Below, piece by piece: positions 1-4,844 of a DNA stretch of 5,319 bases. Source of the stretch: Gammaproteobacteria bacterium (lineage in GTDB: Bacteria; Pseudomonadota; Gammaproteobacteria; DSM-19610); assembly GCA_030618475.1 (NCBI GenBank), contig JAUXDG010000205.1, forward strand, positions 1 to 5,319, given 5' to 3'. How positions within the stretch are numbered: the stretch's first letter is position 1; each line of letters begins with the position of its first letter. The translations under genes were made by a program, and so were the position numbers. Below the pieces are notes generated by a model. It was not told where the DNA came from. It worked only from the letters and a program-made list of their open reading frames with translations, and did not search any database.

Positions 1-158
1 CCTGCAGCCTGATAGATCGAGCCACCGATGGGTTCGACAGTGGTATAGGCCGGCGGCAGGGTTGGTCTATAATTGTCCCTGCTCGGCGCCTGCGATGCGC
101 AGCCGCCGAACATCGCTGCTGCAAGGCACGCCATCATCAGTTTTGATTCAGTCTTCAT
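1..158 (-). CDS. flgH: FlgH, flagellar L-ring lipoprotein (5' part only)
   Basis: Partial gene: about 52 codons are present and the rest lies beyond the left edge. FlgH forms the L-ring, the bushing around the rod in the outer membrane. Seen: the start MKTESKLMMACLAAAMFGGC is a short lipoprotein signal with a lipobox (FGGC, residues 17-20), so Cys20 is the predicted lipidated residue. It is followed by a Pro-rich linker and then GGSIYQAAG (residues 45-53, last codon incomplete), which matches the GSIYQ segment near the mature N-terminus of the family. It lies 36 bases after the flgG stop, the usual place for flgH in flgBCDEFGHIJ operons. The ATG at 158 is preferred because GAGG lies 6 bases upstream and it gives a compact signal peptide. 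An in-frame ATG at 170 would add MRPA and also has a possible ribosome site. The Phe at lipobox position -3 is slightly unusual but tolerated. Identification is firm; the exact start is less so. Confidence 0.9.
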   Translation of the reverse strand, partial: MKTESKLMMACLAAAMFGGCASQAPSRDNYRPTLPPAYTTVEPIGGSIYQAA

Positions 159-164
159 CGCTGG

Positions 165-168
165 CCTC
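165..168 (-). promoter_or_regulatory. flgH ribosome binding site (decides start)
   Basis: GAGG on the minus strand lies 6 bases before the ATG at 158 and supports MKTESK as the true start. The competing in-frame ATG at 170 overlaps this motif and has its own AGGA (minus strand, 179-176) 5 bases upstream, so the choice is not absolute. The shorter form gives the more typical lipoprotein signal peptide. Confidence 0.5.
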
Positions 169-194
169 ATACGCGTCCTGTCCCGGCTTCAGGC

Positions 195-980
195 TTAAAG
201 GTTGTTGGTCACGAACTGCAGCATGCGGTCGGTCGTCTGTATCGCCTTTGAGTTCATCTCGTAAGCACGTTGGGTCTCAATCATGTTGACCAGCTCTTCC
301 ACCACATTGACGTTGGATGTTTCGAGCGCACCCTGAATAACCGTACCCAGACCATTCAGACCCGGTGTACCGGTCGACGGTGATCCACTGGAGGCCGTTT
401 CGTCGAACAGGTTCTGGCCCACCGCCTGTAAACCGCCGGGATTGATAAAATCCGCCAGCTGGATACTGCCCAGCTGGGTCGGTGTTGCACTGCCCGGCGT
501 GAGGGATGACACCACACCGTCGGAACCGATGGTCAGGCTGGTTGAATTATTGGGAATAGTGATTGCCGGCTGGATGACATAACCACTTGCCGTCACCATC
601 TGGCCGGTCTCGTCCATCTTGAACGATCCGTCGCGGCTGTAGCCGATGTTACCGTCCGGTTTCAATACCTGGAAAAAACCCCGTCCCTGAATCGCGACAT
701 CCAGGCTGTTGCCTGTCTGCACGACATTGCCGAGCGTGTGTATTTTCTCGGTTGCCACGGTTCTCACACCGGTACCCAGCTGCAGACCGGAAGGCAGACG
801 TGTGTCCTGTGAGGACAGCGCGCCCACTTGGCGTACGTTCTGATACAGCAGGTCCTCAAAAACCGCCCGGTCGCGTTTGAACCCCGTGGTATTGACATTG
901 GCGAGGTTGTTGGAAATCACGCTCATGCGTGTCTGCTGTGCTTCCAGACCTGTTTTAGCGACCCATAATGCCTTGTTCAT
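195..980 (-). CDS. flgG: FlgG, flagellar distal rod protein
   Basis: FlgG builds the distal rod, the stiff drive shaft crossing the periplasm and the P- and L-rings; it is exported by the flagellar type III system. Complete at 261 residues, the normal family length. Seen: the N-terminal rod motif NNLANVNTTGFK (24-35); an FxxxPhi export-type motif FEDLL (41-45); then YQNVRQVGALSSQDTRLP (46-63), which matches the FlgG-specific segment that distinguishes straight rod from curved hook. PSGLQLGTGV follows, and the C-terminal helix contains TSNVNVVEELVNMIETQRAY and ends TTDRMLQFVTNNL. ATG at 980 is supported by GAGG 7 bases upstream. It starts 20 bases after the flgF stop and is followed by flgH. 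The strong match to Salmonella FlgG throughout, including TPGLNGLG, makes the call secure. Nothing is odd in length or frame. Confidence 0.98.
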   Translation of the reverse strand: MNKALWVAKTGLEAQQTRMSVISNNLANVNTTGFKRDRAVFEDLLYQNVRQVGALSSQDTRLPSGLQLGTGVRTVATEKIHTLGNVVQTGNSLDVAIQGRGFFQVLKPDGNIGYSRDGSFKMDETGQMVTASGYVIQPAITIPNNSTSLTIGSDGVVSSLTPGSATPTQLGSIQLADFINPGGLQAVGQNLFDETASSGSPSTGTPGLNGLGTVIQGALETSNVNVVEELVNMIETQRAYEMNSKAIQTTDRMLQFVTNNL

Positions 981-1000
981 AGTGTTACCTCTGAGACCTC

Positions 1001-1741
1001 TTAACCCAGCTCCATCAGCTGGGCTGTACGTTCATCCATTTCCTTCGCGGTACTCATAATCTTCACCGCGATTTCAAACTGCCGGGCCAGGCCGATCATA
1101 TTGACCAGCGCTTCGACGCTGTTGACATTGCTGCCCTCCAGCGCACCGCTGATCAGGGTGGCATCGCTACTCGCCTCTGCTGGTACCGCATCGCGTGTAC
1201 GCAGCAAACCATCATCACCTTTCACCAGCTGATCGAGCTGCGGCGATACCAGCTTGATACGTCCGACCTCGGCCAGGGTGCTGGCCTGCTGGCCGATGGG
1301 GCGCACGCTGATGGTTCCATCGAGACCGATTTCCAGTTTTTCATATTCCGGGATGACAATCGGCCCCGCTTCACCCAGAACCGCATGGCCGGCACCGGTC
1401 AATAACTGGCCGTTGATGTTGACGTGCAGATTTCCTGCCCGGGTATAGGCCTCACTACCGTCCGGCGCCTGCACACTGATCCAGCCATCACCATTCACCG
1501 CGACGTCGAGTGTGCGGCCGGTGGACTCTATACTGCCCTTTTCAAAGCTGGCGCCCTCGTCGTGAGCTGTCGCAAAGGCGCGGCTTTCATGGCCGGCCCC
1601 CGTGACGATCTGGGTCTGAAAGTTGACCAGGTCTGCCTGAAAGCCAACGGTATTGGCGTTGGCCAGATTGTGCGAGTTGACAGCCTGGGCGTGCATCAGC
1701 TGCTTCCCCGCATGAGCAATAACAAACAGTACCCGGTCCAT
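1001..1741 (-). CDS. flgF: FlgF, flagellar proximal rod protein
   Basis: FlgF is one of the proximal rod subunits (with FlgB and FlgC) assembled in the periplasm between the MS-ring/FliE base and the FlgG distal rod. Complete, 246 residues, close to the usual 240-250. Seen: an MDRVLFVIAHAGK start typical of FlgF; the rod motif HNLANANTVGFQ (24-35); an FxxxPhi motif FQTQI (41-45); a middle domain with TLDVAVNGDGWISVQAPDG and YTRAGNLHVNINGQLLT, shared by FlgF/FlgG/FlgE; and a C-terminal helix with EGSNVNSVEALVNMIGLARQ ending in MELG. It lacks the FlgG rod-specific segment, which separates the two paralogues. The gap from the flgE stop is 19 bases, and GAGG lies 6 bases before the ATG at 1741. 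Export by the type III pathway is inferred from the family; there is no Sec signal. Confidence 0.97.
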   Translation of the reverse strand: MDRVLFVIAHAGKQLMHAQAVNSHNLANANTVGFQADLVNFQTQIVTGAGHESRAFATAHDEGASFEKGSIESTGRTLDVAVNGDGWISVQAPDGSEAYTRAGNLHVNINGQLLTGAGHAVLGEAGPIVIPEYEKLEIGLDGTISVRPIGQQASTLAEVGRIKLVSPQLDQLVKGDDGLLRTRDAVPAEASSDATLISGALEGSNVNSVEALVNMIGLARQFEIAVKIMSTAKEMDERTAQLMELG

Positions 1742-1760
1742 AGTCAGCCTCTACCTGCTA

Positions 1761-2978
1761 TTAACGAATGTTGATAATGGTCTGGGTGACGGTATCCGCA
1801 GTGGTAATGACCTGGGCGTTGGCCTGGAAATTACGCTGCGCGGTTATCATGTTGACCAGTTCCTCGGTCAGATCGACGTTGGAACCTTCCAGTGCACCGG
1901 ACTCGATCAGCCCGGCGGCACCGGAACCGGGCGAGCCCACCAGCGGTGCGCCTGAATCAAAGCTCTCGGACCAGGATGTATCGCCCATCTGCCGCAAGCC
2001 CTGCGGGTTATTGAAAGTGGCAATCGCGATCTGACCCAGGGTCCGGGACTGACCATTGGTAAAGCGCGAAGTAATGACACCGGTATCACTGAAATCGATA
2101 CCACTCAGACGACCGGTTGCAAAACCGTCCTGAGACAGTCCATTGACGCTGAACGGGCTGCCGTACTGTGAGGTATTGTTGAAATCGACCGACATATTTA
2201 TGGCTGCTGCGCCGCCGCTGGGTGTAAAGCTGACAGCGACCGGACTACCGCCGGTAATTGCGCCGAGTGCATTAAAGCTGATGGGATCCCCCGCCGGTGT
2301 ACCACCGTTGACCTGCACACCGTCCACATACTGGAAGACATCCCAGTTATTGTCTGCTGTCTTGCGGAAATACATGGTGTTCAGATGCGGTGAACCCAGG
2401 CTGTCAAAAATCGTCAAGGAGGTGGAATTGTTGTACGAGGTGGCATCCGATGGATTGAATACAGTGGCTACCGGTACGGGAGTCGCTGACGCATCCAGAT
2501 TGGCCTGCACATCGATCAGGGTTGTCGCCGCCGGTGCAATATCGGAACGGTCCAGCTGCAGCGGTCCGGTTGCACCGGTGATGTTGCCGTTCTGATCGGC
2601 CTGGAATATTGTCAGTTGCTGCTGCTGGTTGTTGACCACAAAGCCGTTACGGTTCACACCCAGGGCACCGGCACGCGTATAGACGTTAATACCATTGTCA
2701 TTCATGATGAAAAGTCCCTGACCACTGATAGCCAGGTCAAGATTGTTATCGGTGAACCCGACATTGCCCTGGGTAAACTGTTGCGTTACCGAGGACACAC
2801 GCACACCGCTACCGATGGCGTTAGCCGAAACACCGAGATTTGATGAGGCAAAAATATCAGTAAATTCGGCACGCGACTGCTTGAAACCGGTGGTGCTGGC
2901 ATTTGCCACGTTGTTACCAATAACCTTCAATTCTGCAGAAGCTGCGTTTAATCCACTTAGAGCTGTACGAAACGGCAT
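1761..2978 (-). CDS. flgE: FlgE, flagellar hook protein
   Basis: FlgE polymerises into the hook, the curved universal joint outside the cell, under the FlgD cap. Complete, 405 residues, close to the enteric length of about 402. Seen: N-terminal D0 segment MPFRTALSGLNAASAELKVI; motif NNVANASTTGFK (22-33); FxxxPhi motif FTDIF (39-43), equivalent to FADMF in enteric FlgE; conserved LDLAISGQGLFI and YTRAGALGVNRNGFVVN. A Ser/Thr/Gly/Asn-rich variable middle domain follows (about 145-300), including SLTIFDSLGSPH. The conserved C-terminus carries LGQIAIATFNNPQGL, EGSNVDLTEELVNMITAQRN and TADTVTQTIINIR. There is no cysteine, so the Cys-dependent hook cross-link known in spirochetes is not possible here. 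ATG at 2978 has AAGGAG 7 bases upstream, among the strongest ribosome sites in the operon, fitting a protein needed in about a hundred copies per flagellum. It lies 25 bases after flgD. Confidence 0.98.
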   Translation of the reverse strand: MPFRTALSGLNAASAELKVIGNNVANASTTGFKQSRAEFTDIFASSNLGVSANAIGSGVRVSSVTQQFTQGNVGFTDNNLDLAISGQGLFIMNDNGINVYTRAGALGVNRNGFVVNNQQQQLTIFQADQNGNITGATGPLQLDRSDIAPAATTLIDVQANLDASATPVPVATVFNPSDATSYNNSTSLTIFDSLGSPHLNTMYFRKTADNNWDVFQYVDGVQVNGGTPAGDPISFNALGAITGGSPVAVSFTPSGGAAAINMSVDFNNTSQYGSPFSVNGLSQDGFATGRLSGIDFSDTGVITSRFTNGQSRTLGQIAIATFNNPQGLRQMGDTSWSESFDSGAPLVGSPGSGAAGLIESGALEGSNVDLTEELVNMITAQRNFQANAQVITTADTVTQTIINIR

Positions 2979-3003
2979 GATGTATCTCCTTCAGCCAAAC
3001 CGG

Positions 3004-3675
3004 TTACAGAATCTGCCGGACTTCGCTGAAGTCCAGAGATCCAATACCGTCAAGATCGAGCAACAGCCCACCGCTGTTGCTCAATGTCACACTGCGAACT
3101 TCTGATGCGAGCAGGGTTTCGACCGATTCGAACCGGCCGTCTATACTCGCCTCAGCACTTATGAAATAGTTTCCCGGGGATGCAAACTGGCCGTCGTTCT
3201 TCAGCCCGTCCCACTGGAAGGCGACCGGACCCGCGGCCTGAGACCCCAGCTCCAGTCTGCGAATAACCTGCCCGGCCTGGTCATAAACATTAACCACCAC
3301 CTCGCCACTGGCTGCCGGCAGCTCAACGTTACCGCGGATGTTTCCACCCTGGCTCAAAGCCGCTACGCCTGTCGGCGCCAGTATTTCGCGGCCGACCAGA
3401 TTGGTCGCCTGCAGGGCCTGGTTGGACACCAGCGACTGGCTCAAGCCTGCAAAGGCGTCATTCAGATCACCGATACCCTCCACCGTGGAGAACTGCGCAA
3501 TCTGGCTCAGGAAGTCACCGCTCTCCATCGGTTTAAAGGGATCCTGGTTCTGCAGCTGTGCTGTCATCAGTTCCAGGAACTGTTCCTGGCCCAGCTCCTT
3601 GCGCGAGCTCCCTGCATTGAGATCCTGCACTGTTCGGAACTCTGCACCTGATAATCCATTCTGTGTATCAATCAT
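3004..3675 (-). CDS. flgD: FlgD, hook-cap scaffold protein
   Basis: FlgD forms the temporary cap at the tip of the growing hook, guides FlgE assembly and is later replaced by FlgK. Complete, 223 residues, in the normal range (about 220-235). Seen: a low-complexity polar N-terminus (1-28); then the family signature LGQEQFLELMTAQLQNQDP with FxxxPhi motif FLELM (33-37), QNQDPFKPM (42-50) and QIAQFSTVEG (58-67); a junction LVGREIL (93-99); and a beta-rich C-terminal part with the Fn3/Tudor-like pattern FQWDGLKNDG (153-162) and SPGNYFISAEA. The extreme C-terminus is conserved in style (SLDFSEVRQIL). ATG at 3675 has AGGG 7 bases upstream. It begins 22 bases after flgC and immediately precedes flgE, whose product it caps. 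No anomaly in frame or length. Confidence 0.96.
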   Translation of the reverse strand: MIDTQNGLSGAEFRTVQDLNAGSSRKELGQEQFLELMTAQLQNQDPFKPMESGDFLSQIAQFSTVEGIGDLNDAFAGLSQSLVSNQALQATNLVGREILAPTGVAALSQGGNIRGNVELPAASGEVVVNVYDQAGQVIRRLELGSQAAGPVAFQWDGLKNDGQFASPGNYFISAEASIDGRFESVETLLASEVRSVTLSNSGGLLLDLDGIGSLDFSEVRQIL

Positions 3676-3697
3676 TGCTCTACCCTGTTCAGTTGAT

Positions 3698-4111
3698 CTA
3701 CTGCCCCATGCGGAGCGTGGCCAGCATCATTTGTTTGGACGTGTTCAGTACTTCGACGTTACTCTGGTAAGAACGGGAAGCGGAAATCATGTTGGCCATT
3801 TCGTCGACAATATTGACGTTGGGGAGAAAGACATAACCCTCTTCATTGGCCAGCGGATGGTTGGGCTGATACTGCTTTTCCATCGGCGTCTGGCTTTCAA
3901 CGATGCCATCGACCCTGACACCAACCGAACTGGCATCAGCTCTTAAAGACTGCATTACCGCCGAGAACACCGGATGACGGGCGTGATAGGTATCGGTCTC
4001 GCTGCCGCCAACACTTTGCGCGTTTGCCAGATTGCTGGAGGTTACGTTGAGGCGCACACTCTCTGCACTCATGGCAGAACCGGCGATGTCAAAAACGTTG
4101 AATAAAGACAC
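3698..4111 (-). CDS. flgC: FlgC, flagellar proximal rod protein
   Basis: FlgC is a proximal rod subunit placed between FlgB and FlgF/FlgG. Complete at 137 residues, the usual size. Seen: MSLFNVFDIAGSAMSAESVR at the N-terminus; rod motif SNLANAQSV (26-34), where many homologues have ANA(D/E)S; FxxxPhi motif FSAVM (49-53); YQPNHPLANEEGYVFLPNVN, the FlgC signature with P-H-P/A-N-E-x-G-Y-V; and a C-terminal helix VDEMANMISASRSYQSNVE ending LATLRMGQ. The start is GTG at 4111: no upstream in-frame ATG lies near, the next internal Met (residue 14) would delete the conserved first helix, and GGGAG (minus strand, 4124-4120, inside the end of flgB) sits 8 bases upstream. Only 3 bases separate it from the flgB stop, so translational coupling is likely. 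Identity is certain. Confidence 0.98.
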   Translation of the reverse strand: MSLFNVFDIAGSAMSAESVRLNVTSSNLANAQSVGGSETDTYHARHPVFSAVMQSLRADASSVGVRVDGIVESQTPMEKQYQPNHPLANEEGYVFLPNVNIVDEMANMISASRSYQSNVEVLNTSKQMMLATLRMGQ

Positions 4112-4114
4112 TTA

Positions 4115-4507
4115 TCATTCTCCCTTGATCGCCAGCCTCAGACCCCTGAACTTGCTATTCAGGAAAGTCAGGGTCGACTGGTAACGCACAGCATTCTGTG
4201 CAAACTCGGCCTGCTCAACCTGGCTGTCGACAGTGTTGCCGTCTACCGATGGCTGGATCGGTATGCGGTACAGAAAATCCGCACTGGAAACAGCGGAGGA
4301 GCCACCCAGATGATCGGCATGGGTCGTCTTCATCACCATTTTTTCACCACCGGCTTTGCCAAGCACCGATCTGAAATCGATATCACGCGCCTTAAAACCC
4401 GGGGTATCAGCATTGGCGATATTGGCAGCGAGCAGACTGGAACGCTCACCGTAGAGCGATAGATGACCCGGTAAATCTCCCAACGCCTTGTCAAAACTGA
4501 TAGCCAT
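4115..4507 (-). CDS. flgB: FlgB, flagellar proximal rod protein
   Basis: FlgB is a basal subunit of the proximal rod, close to FliE and the MS-ring; it is the first gene of the operon. Complete, 130 residues, slightly shorter than the usual 130-140. Seen: FDKALGDLPGHLSLYGERSS at the start; the family hallmark ANIANADTPGFKARDIDF (28-45), nearly identical to the consensus; FxxxPhi motif FRSVL (45-49); a variable middle with His/Ser-rich sequence; PSVDGNTVDSQVEQAEFAQNA; and a C-terminal helix ending FRGLRLAIKGE. ATG at 4507 is supported by AGGAGG 4 bases upstream and by a sigma-54 promoter whose predicted start is about 25 bases before the ATG. The stop TGA is followed after three bases by the flgC GTG. 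It is exported by the flagellar type III apparatus without a cleaved signal (family knowledge). Confidence 0.98.
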   Translation of the reverse strand: MAISFDKALGDLPGHLSLYGERSSLLAANIANADTPGFKARDIDFRSVLGKAGGEKMVMKTTHADHLGGSSAVSSADFLYRIPIQPSVDGNTVDSQVEQAEFAQNAVRYQSTLTFLNSKFRGLRLAIKGE

Positions 4508-4511
4508 TCGG

Positions 4512-4517
4512 CCTCCT
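4512..4517 (-). promoter_or_regulatory. flgB ribosome binding site
   Basis: A full AGGAGG on the minus strand ends 4 bases before the flgB ATG at 4507. The motif is perfect and the spacing rather short. It fixes the flgB start and lies just downstream of the predicted sigma-54 transcription start. Confidence 0.8.
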
Positions 4518-4540
4518 GGAATTCACGTTATGCAGGTTTA

Positions 4541-4560
4541 CAAGCAACCCTCGTGCCAAC
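4541..4560 (-). promoter_or_regulatory. sigma-54 (RpoN) promoter for flgBCDEFGH
   Basis: The minus strand reads GTTGGCACGAGGGTTGCTTG, a full match to the sigma-54 consensus YTGGCACG-N4-TTGCW. The -24 GG is at 4557-4556 and the -12 GC at 4545-4544, with the required spacing. The predicted start is near 4532, giving a leader of about 25 bases before the flgB ATG. Such promoters need a AAA+ enhancer-binding activator; in related polar flagellar systems this is FleQ/FlrA or FleR/FlrC. Which one acts here cannot be read from the window. Confidence 0.93.
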
Positions 4561-4577
4561 AGTCGTTATTAGCTATA

Positions 4578-4590
4578 AATCATTAACTTA
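4578..4590 (+). promoter_or_regulatory. possible IHF site upstream of flgB
   Basis: AATCATTAACTTA matches the IHF consensus WATCAR-N4-TTR with one mismatch (T at the R position) and lies in an AT-rich block. It sits about 46-58 bases upstream of the predicted flgB start, between the sigma-54 promoter and the candidate activator sites, which is where IHF bends DNA at many sigma-54 promoters. The consensus is degenerate and AT-rich DNA yields such matches by chance. Confidence 0.3.
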
Positions 4591-4604
4591 AGGATTTTTT
4601 CAGA

Positions 4605-4649
4605 TGCCGACTGGGCGGCAAACGGCAAACTCTGACCGGAGGGCGGCAA
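4605..4649. promoter_or_regulatory. CGGCAA repeats, candidate activator-binding sites
   Basis: CGGCAA occurs at 4616-4621, 4623-4628 and 4644-4649. The first and last belong to an identical GGGCGGCAA (4613-4621 and 4641-4649) repeated at exactly 28 bases. The first also forms the right arm of a perfect inverted repeat TGCCG-N6-CGGCA (4605-4620). The cluster lies 73-117 bases upstream of the predicted flgB start. Repeated half-sites at this distance are expected of a sigma-54 activator enhancer, but no known consensus was matched; the role is inferred from position. Confidence 0.4.
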
Positions 4650-4652
4650 GTA

Positions 4653-4674
4653 ATCGCGGCCAGGCGACCGCGAT
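4653..4674. repeat. perfect inverted repeat, possible operator
   Basis: ATCGCGG (4653-4659) and CCGCGAT (4668-4674) are exact inverse copies separated by 8 bases. No T-tract follows on either strand, so it is not a rho-independent terminator. It lies between the two sigma-54 promoters, about 121-142 bases upstream of the predicted flgB start and 142-163 upstream of that of flgA. Binding by a dimeric regulator is plausible; no known operator was recognised. Confidence 0.45.
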
Positions 4675-4713
4675 CAAAGGAAGAATTTATTTTCTATCGT
4701 TAGCCGCCTTTCC

Positions 4714-4740
4714 CTTGGCGTGCTTCGCGTCTTTGCGAGC
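4714..4740. repeat. short CTTNGCG tandem motif, dispersed-repeat-like
   Basis: CTTGGCG (4714-4720), CTTCGCG (4723-4729) and CTTTGCG (4731-4737) are three copies of CTTNGCG at steps of 9 and 8 bases. On the other strand they read as CGC-N-AAG units. Similar CGCAAAGNCGCNAAG strings recur in intergenic DNA of many environmental bacteria (general impression, not checked). The last two units can also fold: GCT-T-CGC (4722-4728) with GCGAGC (4735-4740) gives six pairs and one bulge. The function is unknown. Confidence 0.4.
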
Positions 4741-4788
4741 GTATCGAGAACGCAAGTTACTGACAGCTCTGAGCCCCTTAAACAATAT

Positions 4789-4807
4789 GTGGCACGCCAA
4801 TTGCTGG
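4789..4807 (+). promoter_or_regulatory. sigma-54 (RpoN) promoter for flgA
   Basis: The plus strand reads GTGGCACGCCAATTGCTGG, containing TGGCACG-N4-TTGCT. The -24 GG is at 4791-4792 and the -12 GC at 4803-4804. The only deviation from the extended consensus is G instead of a pyrimidine just before TGGCACG. The predicted start is A4816, with a leader of about 29 bases before the flgA ATG. It faces away from the flgB promoter; the two predicted starts are about 284 bases apart. Confidence 0.9.
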
Positions 4808-4830
4808 TTCATTCCAGCGACGCACAGCAC

Positions 4831-4834
4831 AGGA
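4831..4834 (+). promoter_or_regulatory. flgA ribosome binding site (weak, long spacing)
   Basis: AGGA lies 10 bases before the ATG at 4845, a little farther than ideal. Two ATGs between them (4834 and 4837) are out of frame with flgA. The start at 4845 is chosen because it gives a clean Sec signal peptide and lies just after the predicted transcription start. Confidence 0.5.
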
Positions 4835-4844
4835 TGATGCCATT

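Larger units (their letters stand above)
4508..4844. other. divergent flgB-flgA control region (337 bases)
   Basis: This gap holds two outward-facing sigma-54 promoters and the candidate activator elements listed separately. Measured from the predicted starts (near 4532 for flgB and 4816 for flgA), the repeats and inverted repeat at 4605-4674 lie 73-142 bases upstream of flgB and 142-211 bases upstream of flgA. Those are normal distances for enhancer sites of sigma-54 activators, so one set could serve both. An AT-rich block (4561-4600) lies on the flgB side and another (4681-4700) on the flgA side. The open frame at 4604-4837 (77 codons) is not accepted as a gene because it spans the flgA promoter and has no recognisable protein features. 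No sigma-28-type promoter or rho-independent terminator was seen. Confidence 0.85.

Noticed and set aside
981..1000. GAGGT repeated twice in the flgF-flgG gap (minus strand)
   Set aside because: One copy is the flgG ribosome site; the other is a five-base match likely due to chance.
2143..2595. 150-codon plus-strand open frame
   Set aside because: It is antisense to the variable middle domain of flgE; its length reflects the codon bias of the real gene.
3338..3946. 202-codon plus-strand open frame
   Set aside because: It lies antisense to flgD and flgC, both unmistakable, and its translation has no family features.
4591..4602. T-run GGATTTTTTCAG as a possible terminator tail
   Set aside because: No stable GC-rich stem precedes it on the plus strand, no gene ends nearby, and it lies in an AT-rich promoter region.
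4604..4837. 77-codon plus-strand open frame between the divergent promoters, with a possible AAGGA upstream
   Set aside because: It spans the flgA sigma-54 promoter and the repeat-like CTTNGCG stretch, ends within the flgA leader, and its product shows no recognisable domain or coherent composition.
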